From: an uncultured Eubacteriales bacterium
Lineage (GTDB): Bacteria; Bacillota; Clostridia; Oscillospirales; Acutalibacteraceae
Length of the DNA: 16,157 nucleotides
Reading direction: 5' to 3'
Assembly (NCBI GenBank): GCA_934486705.1
Contig: CAKSQS010000058.1
Span: 1 to 16,157 of the forward strand
In this document: positions 1-6,680 of the stretch, one piece after another
How positions within the stretch are numbered: position 1 is the first letter of the stretch
How the letters are laid out: every line of letters begins with the position of its first letter
The notes under the pieces: model-generated
Told to the model about the DNA's origin: nothing
The model's database searches: none
The model's input: the letters and a program-made list of their open reading frames with translations, nothing else
Position numbers and translations under genes: made by a program

Positions 1-155
1 CTTTTTTCAGCCTTTGTGCGCGGCACCATTACTTCCCTGCCGCAGCCGTCGCATTTAAGGCGAAAATCCATACCTATGCGCAAAACCGAAAAGGTATCTG
101 CTCCGCAGGGGTGCTTTTTCTTCATAAGCAGCTTATCGCCCACTCTTATATCCAT
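1..155 (-). CDS. DUF951 family small protein, partial (3' end beyond the window)
   Basis: The minus strand from the ATG at 153-155 reads 51 codons without a stop to the window edge. The product begins MDIRVGDKLLMKKKHPCGAD and continues with a CDGCGREVMVPR segment. The HPCG motif near residue 15, the IG-D-K-C-x-x-CG block (residues 27-39) and the VMVPR-K ending are the family pattern of DUF951, a roughly 60-70 residue Firmicutes protein of unknown function (Bacillus YyzM type). One Cys of HPCG and the two of CxxC suggest a small metal-binding or zinc-ribbon-like fold, which is an inference. An AGAGGT ribosome binding site sits 6 nt before the ATG, which fixes the start. Only about the last ten residues should be missing. 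It follows pckA on the same strand but has its own promoter. Confidence 0.85.
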   Translation of the reverse strand, partial: MDIRVGDKLLMKKKHPCGADTFSVLRIGMDFRLKCDGCGREVMVPRTKAEK

Positions 156-186
156 CCGCGCACCTCTTTTCCGTAATTTACATTTT

Positions 187-215
187 ATTATACATCTTTT
201 CAGTCGGAAAGACAA
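187..215 (-). promoter_or_regulatory. Sigma-A promoter for the DUF951 gene
   Basis: On the minus strand a TTGTCT -35 box (210-215) and a perfect TATAAT -10 box (187-192) are separated by exactly 17 nt. Transcription should start near 180, giving a leader of about 25 nt before the ATG at 155. The promoter lies downstream of the pckA hairpin, so this gene seems to be transcribed independently of pckA. Confidence 0.75.
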
Positions 216-236
216 GCCCGAATTTAACACACAAAG

Positions 237-274
237 CGCCCCTCAAAGCAGTCCGCAGACCGCAGCGAGGGGCG
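237..274 (-). terminator. Probable pckA terminator hairpin
   Basis: An 8-bp perfect inverted repeat, CGCCCCTC (237-244) with GAGGGGCG (267-274), encloses a smaller GTC-CGCA-GAC hairpin. It begins 15 nt past the pckA stop. On the minus strand it is followed by CTTTGTGTGTT, which is T-rich but not a clean T run, so termination is plausible rather than certain. It may instead be a short palindromic repeat. Confidence 0.55.
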
Positions 275-288
275 ACAATTAAGCCATA

Positions 289-2073
289 TTACATTTTAGC
301 AAGGTTAGCCTTAAGGTTTTCAAGCTGTTCTTTCAGCTCGTGCGGCAGCTTATCGCCGAACTTCTTGTAGTGCTCTTCGATTTCGGCAGCCTCTTTCTCC
401 CAAACGTCCTTGTCAACCTTTAATATGCTCTTCAAGGTATCCATATCCATATCAAGGTCGGTAAGGTCAATGTCTTCCGGCTTCGGAACATAGCCGATAG
501 CGGTTTCGGTAGCGTCAGCCTTGCCCTCGCAGCGGTCGATTATCCAGTTGAGGACGCGCATATTGTCGCCGAAGCCCGGCCATACAAAGTTGCCCTCGTC
601 GTCGGTGCGGAACCAGTTAACGTTGAAGATCTTCGGAGCTTTATCGCCAAGCTTAGCGCCCATATCAAGCCAGTGCTGGAAGTAGTCGCCCATATTGTAG
701 CCGCAGAACGGCAGCATAGCCATCGGGTCACGGCGAACAACGCCTACTGCACCCGCAGCGGCAGCTGTGGTTTCTGATGCCATGGTAGAGCCTACAAACA
801 CGCCGTTGACCCAATCCTTTGATTGATATACCAGCGGAGCGCACTTAGCGCGGCGGCCGCCGAATATAATAGCGGAAATCGGAACGCCTGCGCCCTTATC
901 AAATTCATCGGAAATGCAGGGGCAGTTTTTAGCGGGAGCGGTAAATCTTGAGTTCGGGTGAGCGGCATAGGTGCTCTTGTCGTGCTTATCGAACTTAGAA
1001 GCGTCCCACTTGTTGCCCTTCCAGTCAATGCAGTTCTGCGGCAGATCCTTATTAAGACCCTCCCACCAAACCGTGTTATCATCAAGGTTCAAAGCAACGT
1101 TTGTGAAAATAGTGTTCTTCTTTGTGCTTTCAAGCGCATTGAAGTTTGAGTGAGCGTTTGTGCCGGGCGCTACGCCGAAGAAGCCGTTTTCGGGGTTGAT
1201 AGCGTAAAGGCGTCCGTCCTCGCCTATCTTCATCCAGGAAATATCGTCGCCGACTGTCCAAATCTTGTAGCCCTTATCGCGCAGGTATTTCGGCGGAATA
1301 AGCATTGCAAGGTTTGTTTTACCGCAAGCCGAGGGGAAAGCGGCGGCAACATATTTAATTTCGCCCTTAGGATTCTGGAGACCCAAAATGAGCATATGCT
1401 CAGCCATCCAGCCCTCTTTCCAGCCCTGGTAAGAGGCTATGCGGAGCGCAAAGCACTTTTTGCCGAGCAGAACGTTTCCGCCGTAAGCGGAGTTAACCGA
1501 AATAATGGTGTTATCCTCGGGGAACTGGCAGATATAGCGCTTTTCGGGGTCAATATCGCAGGAAGCATGGAGACCGCGAACCCAGTCGTTTGAGTCGCCC
1601 AAAACGTCAAGCACCTTCTGACCTACGCGGGTCATAATAGCCATATTGAGAACAACGTACTTGGAGTCGGTAACCTCAATACCCACCTTAGCAAGCGGAG
1701 AGCCTATCGGGCCCATTGAGAACGGGATTATATACATTGTTCTGCCCTTGTAAGAGCCGCGGGCAATATTGTAAAGACGGTCATACATTTCTTTCGGGTC
1801 GCACCAGTTGTTGGTAGGGCCTGCATTTTCCTTTGTCTTGGAGCAGATGAAGGTTCTGTCCTCAACGCGGGCAACGTCGTTCGGGCGTGTTCTGTGCAGG
1901 TAGCAGCCCGGCAGCTTTTCTTCATTGAGCTTTATCATTTCGCCGCTCTCAACCGCTTCCTTACGGATGCTTTCAAGCTGCTCCTCGCTGCCGTCTATCC
2001 AGACGACCTTATCGGGGCTGACAAGCTCTTTGACTTCGTCAAGCCATTTTAAAACCGTTTTGTTGTTGGTCAT
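289..2073 (-). CDS. pckA: Phosphoenolpyruvate carboxykinase (GTP)
   Basis: Cytosolic enzyme interconverting oxaloacetate + GTP and phosphoenolpyruvate + GDP + CO2 (EC 4.1.1.32 type), linking the C4 acid pool to glycolysis/gluconeogenesis. The 594-residue length is normal for the GTP class and unlike the shorter ATP class. Visible motifs are RTMYIIPFSMGPIGSP (from residue 111), YGGNVLLGKKCFALR (metal and substrate lysine near 205), AEHMLILG (His 226), the nucleotide P-loop PSACGKTN (247-254) with the reactive cysteine, GDDISWM (276-281), FFGVAPGTNAHSN (298-310), and downstream AKNCPCISDEFD and ASETTAAAAG. A GGGG-type ribosome binding site lies 9 nt before the ATG. It is monocistronic by appearance, with a strong promoter upstream and a hairpin downstream. 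In fermentative anaerobes this enzyme can run in the carboxylating direction toward succinate; the direction here cannot be read from sequence. Confidence 0.97.
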   Translation of the reverse strand: MTNNKTVLKWLDEVKELVSPDKVVWIDGSEEQLESIRKEAVESGEMIKLNEEKLPGCYLHRTRPNDVARVEDRTFICSKTKENAGPTNNWCDPKEMYDRLYNIARGSYKGRTMYIIPFSMGPIGSPLAKVGIEVTDSKYVVLNMAIMTRVGQKVLDVLGDSNDWVRGLHASCDIDPEKRYICQFPEDNTIISVNSAYGGNVLLGKKCFALRIASYQGWKEGWMAEHMLILGLQNPKGEIKYVAAAFPSACGKTNLAMLIPPKYLRDKGYKIWTVGDDISWMKIGEDGRLYAINPENGFFGVAPGTNAHSNFNALESTKKNTIFTNVALNLDDNTVWWEGLNKDLPQNCIDWKGNKWDASKFDKHDKSTYAAHPNSRFTAPAKNCPCISDEFDKGAGVPISAIIFGGRRAKCAPLVYQSKDWVNGVFVGSTMASETTAAAAGAVGVVRRDPMAMLPFCGYNMGDYFQHWLDMGAKLGDKAPKIFNVNWFRTDDEGNFVWPGFGDNMRVLNWIIDRCEGKADATETAIGYVPKPEDIDLTDLDMDMDTLKSILKVDKDVWEKEAAEIEEHYKKFGDKLPHELKEQLENLKANLAKM

Positions 2074-2116
2074 AATTATATCCCCTTTTCGTAAAGTAAA
2101 ACTTTCGTCAGCCTAT

Positions 2117-2145
2117 ATTATAAGCGATTATTTTTCCAAATTCAA
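2117..2145 (-). promoter_or_regulatory. Sigma-A promoter for pckA
   Basis: On the minus strand TTGAAT (2140-2145) and TATAAT (2117-2122) are 17 nt apart. The start point would be near 2110, leaving a leader of about 35 nt. A small AAAGT-AAA-ACTTT inverted repeat at about 2093-2105 lies just after the predicted start point and could be an operator or leader hairpin, with no direct support. The nadE promoter runs divergently about 80 nt away. Confidence 0.8.
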
Positions 2146-2225
2146 TAAGATTGTAAAAAAATTAACAATATTTTAATTTTTCCCCTAATTTTTGCTTTTA
2201 AACCCCGCCGTATATGTAAATAATA

Positions 2226-2254
2226 TTGACATAAAGTAAAAAAAGCTTTAAAAT
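2226..2254 (+). promoter_or_regulatory. Sigma-A promoter for nadE
   Basis: A consensus TTGACA -35 box (2226-2231) and TAAAAT -10 box (2249-2254) are 17 nt apart. Transcription should start near 2261, about 24 nt before the chosen nadE ATG. The remaining bases between pckA and nadE are A+T-rich and hold nothing else I can recognise. Confidence 0.85.
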
Positions 2255-2284
2255 AATTACAAACGTTATTAAGGAATGAAGCAT

Positions 2285-4210
2285 ATGAAAGACGGTTTTA
2301 TAAAAGTCGCGGCGGGCGTTCCGCGCTGCACCGTGGCGGATGTGGCTGCCAACACTGCCGAAATAAAAACGCTTATTGATAAAGCGGACGCGGAAAAAAT
2401 AAATCTTTTGGCTCTGCCCGAGCTGTGCATTACGGCATACACCTGCGGCGACCTTTTCTTTTCGCAGGCGCTGCTTACGTCCGCCGAAAAGGCGCTTGCC
2501 GAAATTTGCGAATACACCGCAGGAAAATATCCTGTTGTTATAGTCGGCGTTCCGCTTTTGTACCGTTCAAAGCTTTACAACTGCGCCGCCGTTTTGCAGG
2601 GCGGTAAAATTCTCGGCGTTGTTCCCAAAACCTATATGCCTAATTATGCCGAGTTTTACGAGCAACGGCAGTTTTCTTCGGGCAGAGAGGTTGAAAAAAA
2701 CGCCGAAATAAATATTTGCGGCGTTTCCGCTCCGTTCGGCACAGGGCTTGTTTTTGCACATTCCGAAATGCCCGAATACACATTCGGCGTTGAAATATGC
2801 GAGGATATTTGGGCTGCGGCGCAGCCTGCCGAAAGGCTCTGCCGCGGCGGCGCGCATATAATGATAAACCCCTCCGCCTCAAACGAGGTTATAGGCAAAG
2901 CCGCATATCGCCGCACACTTGTGATTTCCACCTCCGCAAGGCTTTTGTGCGGGTATATTTACGTATCGTCGGGCAGCGGCGAATCCACGCAGGACTTAGT
3001 ATATTCGGGGCACTGCATTATAGCCGAAAACGGCACTTCGCTTGCCGAAAACAAGCCCTTTGAGGAAAATGAGCTTACCGTTACCGAAATTGACGTTAAA
3101 AAGTTAGCTTACGAGCGGCATAAAAACACAAGCTTTGAGCCTTCGGCAGACGTTACGTTTATAAAATTCGAGCAGGAAATTCAAAAAACCGAAATCACAC
3201 GGCAAATTGATAAAGCGCCCTTTGTGCCGTCGGATAAAGCGGCATTAAGCTCCCGCGCCGAGGCGATTTTGCGCATACAGTCCTACGGGCTTAAAAAGCG
3301 CCTTGAACACACCTGCGCCAAAACCGCGGTTATAGGCGTTTCGGGCGGGCTTGACAGTACCCTTGCGCTGCTTGTGGCAGTGCGGGCTATGAAACTCTCA
3401 AACCGCTCGCTATCTGATATTTGCGCCGTTACAATGCCGGGCTTCGGCACAACAAAGCGCACCCACTCAAACTCGGAAACCCTCTGCTCGCTTTTAGGCG
3501 TTACATTTAAAGAGGTTAATATAACCGCCGCAGTAAATCAGCATTTTAAGGATATTGAGCAAGACCCCGAGTGCCTTGATGTAACCTACGAAAATTCGCA
3601 GGCGCGCGAGCGCACGCAGGTGCTTATGGATATTGCAAATAAATCGGGCGGAATGGTTATAGGCACGGGCGATTTATCGGAGTTAGCTCTCGGCTGGGCA
3701 ACCTATAACGGCGACCATATGTCTATGTACGCCGTAAATTCCTCCGTTCCCAAAACGCTTGTGCGGTATTTGGTGCGTTACGAGGCAGAGTGCGCAGGCG
3801 GCAATACGCAAAAGGTGCTTGAGGATATTCTTGCCACACCCGTTTCCCCCGAGCTTTTACCGGCGGATAAAAACGGCGAAATAGCGCAGAAGACCGAGGA
3901 TTTGGTAGGCCCTTATGAGCTGCACGACTTCTTCCTTTACCATATGCTGCGTTTCGGCGAAACGCCCGCTAAAATCTACCGTTTAGCGCTTATCGCATTT
4001 GACGGCGTTTACAGCCGAGATACCATTCTGCACTGGCTTAAAACCTTTATTCGCCGCTTTTTCTCGCAGCAGTTCAAGCGCTCCTGCATACCGGATGGCC
4101 CGAAGGTCGGCTCTGTAACCCTCTCCCCCCGCGGGGACTGGCGTATGCCATCGGACGCGTCCGCCGCACTCTGGCTTGCGGAGCTTGAAGAAATCGCCTC
4201 CCCTGTGTAA
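2285..4210 (+). CDS. nadE: Glutamine-dependent NAD(+) synthetase
   Basis: Makes NAD from nicotinic acid adenine dinucleotide, ATP and glutamine-derived ammonia. The 641-residue protein has an N-terminal nitrilase-type glutaminase domain with the catalytic triad visible as Glu46 (LALPELC), Lys115 (VVPKTYMP) and Cys172 (GVEICEDIW). A C-terminal adenylating synthetase domain carries the PP-loop SGGLDS (353-358) and GTGDLSELALGWATYNGDH. The family C-terminus, GPKVGSV and RGDWRMPSDASAALWLAELE, is intact, so the protein is full length. I chose the ATG at 2285 because AAGGA (2271-2275) sits 9 nt before it; the earlier in-frame ATG at 2276 directly abuts that site and is unlikely. The last codons and the TAA fall inside a repeat-like sequence starting near 4196. 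It is transcribed alone from its own promoter and ends at the hairpin near 4370-4418. Confidence 0.97.
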   Translation: MKDGFIKVAAGVPRCTVADVAANTAEIKTLIDKADAEKINLLALPELCITAYTCGDLFFSQALLTSAEKALAEICEYTAGKYPVVIVGVPLLYRSKLYNCAAVLQGGKILGVVPKTYMPNYAEFYEQRQFSSGREVEKNAEINICGVSAPFGTGLVFAHSEMPEYTFGVEICEDIWAAAQPAERLCRGGAHIMINPSASNEVIGKAAYRRTLVISTSARLLCGYIYVSSGSGESTQDLVYSGHCIIAENGTSLAENKPFEENELTVTEIDVKKLAYERHKNTSFEPSADVTFIKFEQEIQKTEITRQIDKAPFVPSDKAALSSRAEAILRIQSYGLKKRLEHTCAKTAVIGVSGGLDSTLALLVAVRAMKLSNRSLSDICAVTMPGFGTTKRTHSNSETLCSLLGVTFKEVNITAAVNQHFKDIEQDPECLDVTYENSQARERTQVLMDIANKSGGMVIGTGDLSELALGWATYNGDHMSMYAVNSSVPKTLVRYLVRYEAECAGGNTQKVLEDILATPVSPELLPADKNGEIAQKTEDLVGPYELHDFFLYHMLRFGETPAKIYRLALIAFDGVYSRDTILHWLKTFIRRFFSQQFKRSCIPDGPKVGSVTLSPRGDWRMPSDASAALWLAELEEIASPV

Positions 4211-4310
4211 GGGTGCGGGTGTCCGGTGGACACCTCTGCGAAGCAGAAGCACCGACCGAGGCGGCAGCCGAGACGGTGGGTCGGCTTGTCCGACACGGAG
4301 GGGTTGTTAC
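4196..4310. repeat. Structured intergenic repeat overlapping the nadE stop codon
   Basis: The segment starts with GCCTCCCCTGTGTAAGGG, which includes the nadE TAA, and ends with GGAGGGGTTGTTAC. Outer arms CCCCT (4200-4204) and AGGGG (4299-4303) can pair. Inside are perfect hairpins: GGTGTCC (4218-4224) with GGACACC (4228-4234), TCTGC-GAA-GCAGA (4235-4247), and GTCGG/CCGAC around 4280-4293. I recall very similar CTCCCCTGTGTAAGGGGAGG...GGAGGGGTTG modules scattered between genes of Oscillospiraceae. That is from memory and is not checked here. No coding potential is seen. Confidence 0.6.
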
Positions 4311-4343
4311 AAATTAGATATTAGATGGTAGACTTTAGAAAAT

Positions 4344-4418
4344 ACCCCTCAGTCTCGTTTCACTCGACAGCTCCCCTCTGTTTTGACATACGTCAAAAAG
4401 AAGGGAGCCTTTGTTTTA
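4344..4418 (+). terminator. nadE terminator formed by a second short repeat
   Basis: Bases 4344-4376 (ACCCCTCAGTC...GACAGCTCCCCT) look like another member of a common clostridial intergenic repeat type. Its end forms a strong hairpin: GCTCCC (4370-4375) pairs with GGGAGC (4403-4408), and inside it TTTTGAC (4381-4387) pairs with GTCAAAA (4392-4398) over an ATAC loop. A T-rich tail, CTTTGTTTT (4409-4417), follows on the plus strand, which makes a good intrinsic terminator for nadE. It sits just past the 3' end of the oppositely oriented LRR gene and may work for both. Bases 4311-4343 between the two repeats show nothing recognisable. Confidence 0.7.
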
Positions 4419-4424
4419 CTCTTA

Positions 4425-6368
4425 CTATGCCTTTTCCGCAACAAGCTTTTTAACCTTTATCAAATCAAGAATGTTGAGCCTCGTATCTTCGTTTACATCG
4501 CACCGAACATTGTCGCGGTTTATCTCGGCGGAAGACAGCAAAACCTTTTTAATCACAGCCAAGTCAAGCGAATCAACTTTATTGTCGCCGTTTGAATCAC
4601 CTGCAATCGCTAAAAAATTCCATTTAGCGTTCTTCAAACGTTCGTTATAAGCGCCTATTTCTATATATTCTTTTTGTCCTTTACAGCCATAATAATTCAC
4701 CTCGGAAAGGGCAGTGCCGTAAAATGCATGATGAGCTATGCTTATAACGCTAACCGGTATTGTTATGCTTGTAAGACTCTTACAATTACCAAATGCACCC
4801 TCGCTTATACTCATAACACTGTCCGGTATTGTCACGCTTGTAAGGCTGTAGCATCTCTCAAATACAGAATCGCCTATATTTGTAACACCGCTCGGTATTG
4901 TTACGCTTGTAAGACTGCTACAATCTGAAAACGACTCAGAGCCAATGCTTACAACACTGTCAGGTATTGTTATGTTTGTAAGGCTGCGGCATCTATCAAA
5001 TACAGAATCGCCTATTCTTGTAACACCGCTCGGTATTGTTACGCTTGTAAGGCTAGCGCATCTGGCAAGTGCTCTGTTCCCTATACCTGTAACACTGTCA
5101 GGTATTGTTATACTTGTAATATTGCCGCAAATGTAAAATGCATTGTTCCCTATATTTGTAACCCCGTCAGCCATTGTTATACTTGTAAGTCTGCGGCAAT
5201 CATAAAATGCATAATCAGCAATAGTTTTTGTGCCCGGTTTCACGCTGTAATTACCGCTTGTATCCGATTTTACTTTTATAAGATGATTATTTATATAGAG
5301 CGCGCCGTCCGTCCAATTATCATTATTATTATAATATCCTGTACTATCAAATGCACTCTTGCCTATACTCGTAACACTGTCAGGTATTATTATACTTGCA
5401 AGATTGTTGCAATTTTTAAATGCATAATCGGCAATTGTTTTTGTGCCCGGTTTCACGCTGTAATTACCGCTTGTATTTGATACTTCTATAAGATGATTAT
5501 CTATATAGAGCGCGCCGTCCGTCCAATTATTATTATTATCATAATATTCTGTTCCATAAAACGCAAAATCGCCTATACTTATAACGCTGCCCTGTATTGT
5601 TATACTCGTAAGACCGCAACCGGAAAACGCATAATTGCCTATACTTGTAACGCTGCCCGGTATTGTTATGCTTGTAAGATTGCTGCAGCAAAAAAATGCA
5701 TCTCTACCTATACTTGTAACAGTGTCAGGTATTGTTACGCTTGTAAGGCTTCTGTAGCAAAAAAATGCACTCTCGCCTATACTTGTAACACCGTTCGGCA
5801 CCACAAGCTCCGTTACCAATTCCCCATTCAAGTAAAGATTACATCCGGCGTTATATAGAGGATTTGAATCCATACCGTGAAAATCAATACCGCACCATTT
5901 TCCTATATCCGTTATATAGACCGCCGTAAGACTGCTGCGCCCTGAAAACGCCTCACTGCCAATGCTTTCAACACTGCCCGGTATTGTTATGCTTGTAAGA
6001 TTGCTGCACTCTGAAAACGCATAATTGCCTATACTTATAACACTGTCCGGTATTGTTACGCTTGTAAGATTGCTGCACTCTGAAAACGCATAATCGCCTA
6101 TACTTGTAACTCCATATTCAATAATTACTTTTGTTATTTCTTTCCCCCACGGTGCTCGTGAATCATAAGAGTCGCCACCATTTTCAAAATAATCAAGCAT
6201 TTCCCCGTTACCGTAAATTCTAAGCACTGTGCCATTAATCCACCAGCTACAGTCACCCGTTCTCCCTCCATCAGCGCTTGCGGTTAGATTAAACAGCCCC
6301 AAAGGGCATACCGAAATAATCAATAACGACGCTAAAAATGACGACAGTATTTTTTTGGATTTTTGCAT
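4425..6368 (-). CDS. Secreted BspA-like leucine-rich-repeat protein with C-terminal type I dockerin
   Basis: The 647-residue product starts with a signal peptide (positive MQKSKK, a hydrophobic stretch to about 28, probable AxA cleavage at 30-32). The body is about 17 LRR_5/BspA-type units of roughly 23 residues with the theme TSITIPDSVTSIGxxAFxxCxxL. Residues 590-647 form a dockerin with two calcium-loop-like repeats: D591/N593/D595/D599/D602 and D624/N626/D628/N632/D635. Dockerins bind cohesins on scaffoldins or the cell surface, so the protein is probably held in an extracellular complex. BspA-type LRRs are often adhesins, but no ligand can be named. GAGAGGT 6 nt before the ATG supports the start. 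The gene is visibly more A+T-rich and repetitive than its neighbours and is bracketed by hairpin repeats, which fits an accessory gene. I found no convincing promoter. Cohesin genes are not in the window. Confidence 0.93.
   Translation of the reverse strand: MQKSKKILSSFLASLLIISVCPLGLFNLTASADGGRTGDCSWWINGTVLRIYGNGEMLDYFENGGDSYDSRAPWGKEITKVIIEYGVTSIGDYAFSECSNLTSVTIPDSVISIGNYAFSECSNLTSITIPGSVESIGSEAFSGRSSLTAVYITDIGKWCGIDFHGMDSNPLYNAGCNLYLNGELVTELVVPNGVTSIGESAFFCYRSLTSVTIPDTVTSIGRDAFFCCSNLTSITIPGSVTSIGNYAFSGCGLTSITIQGSVISIGDFAFYGTEYYDNNNNWTDGALYIDNHLIEVSNTSGNYSVKPGTKTIADYAFKNCNNLASIIIPDSVTSIGKSAFDSTGYYNNNDNWTDGALYINNHLIKVKSDTSGNYSVKPGTKTIADYAFYDCRRLTSITMADGVTNIGNNAFYICGNITSITIPDSVTGIGNRALARCASLTSVTIPSGVTRIGDSVFDRCRSLTNITIPDSVVSIGSESFSDCSSLTSVTIPSGVTNIGDSVFERCYSLTSVTIPDSVMSISEGAFGNCKSLTSITIPVSVISIAHHAFYGTALSEVNYYGCKGQKEYIEIGAYNERLKNAKWNFLAIAGDSNGDNKVDSLDLAVIKKVLLSSAEINRDNVRCDVNEDTRLNILDLIKVKKLVAEKA
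5205..5552. repeat. Internal direct duplication within the LRR gene
   Basis: Two copies of about 135-138 nt (5205-5342 and 5418-5552) lie 210-213 nt apart. A 40-nt block is identical between 5224-5263 and 5437-5476, and a 29-nt block between 5292-5320 and 5502-5530. A 3-nt indel accounts for the change of period. At protein level this repeats the NNNWTDGALYI-NHLI ... GNYSVKPGTKTIADYAF segment, which interrupts the regular LRR array twice. The near identity at DNA level suggests a fairly recent duplication or gene conversion. Confidence 0.85.
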
Positions 6369-6680
6369 TTTTTACCTCTCCCTTTTCAACTACAGATTCC
6401 GAAAGCATACTTTATGATAATTTTTCCCATTTAAGAATATCACAAAATATATCAACAAACAATACCTATGTGAAAAATATTTGAATTTTTAGTTTCTCAT
6501 CATAAAAATATTCTGTAAATCAGACATAGGATATTAGAAGGCTACCCGTCTGTCACTGCGTGACATCTCTCCGCACTGTGAAAGCATCGCATAACAATTA
6601 TATTTAAATCAGCCCCTTGCTGTCGGCTGCAACCGATAGCGGCGGGCTTTAATATTATAATTCCGAATTCCGAATTTTTT
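6369..6680. other. Non-coding stretch with short inverted repeats
   Basis: No gene is seen here. The part next to the LRR start (6369-6460) is A+T-rich and must hold that gene's promoter, but I see only weak -10-like boxes and name none. An imperfect inverted repeat has CCTATGT (6465-6471) and ACATAGG (6524-6530) as outer arms. A perfect small hairpin, TGTCAC-TGC-GTGACA (6551-6565), lies in a segment (6544-6574) that resembles the repeat at 4344-4376. A larger hairpin follows at 6611-6648. Confidence 0.6.
6611..6648 (-). terminator. Hairpin downstream of the DUF6062 gene, possible terminator
   Basis: AGCCC (6611-6615) pairs with GGGCT (6644-6648). Inside, GCTGTCGG (6619-6626) pairs with CCGATAGC (6633-6640) with a single mismatch. 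It lies about 33 nt past the DUF6062 stop on the minus strand. The following minus-strand sequence, GATTTAAATATAATTG, is A+T-rich without a strong T run, so its strength as a terminator is uncertain. Confidence 0.5.

Noticed and set aside
16..282. 88-codon plus-strand open frame at the left edge
   Set aside because: It runs antisense through the DUF951 gene, its promoter and the hairpin, and has no recognisable product.
1150..1593. 147-codon plus-strand open frame
   Set aside because: It is the antisense shadow of the strongly conserved pckA core; no start signal or family match.
2074..2275. Riboswitch or shared operator between pckA and nadE
   Set aside because: The leaders are only about 24-35 nt long, and the shared TAAAGTAAAA word is A-rich and could be chance.
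4674..5858. Several plus-strand open frames rich in Tyr, Cys and Ala repeats
   Set aside because: They are the antisense of the LRR repeats; the periodicity comes from the minus-strand coding sequence and they lack ribosome binding sites.
4700..6120. Regular short direct repeats about 69 nt apart that might suggest a CRISPR array
   Set aside because: The period equals 23 codons of the LRR unit, the repeats are imperfect and in frame, and no unique spacers or cas genes are present.
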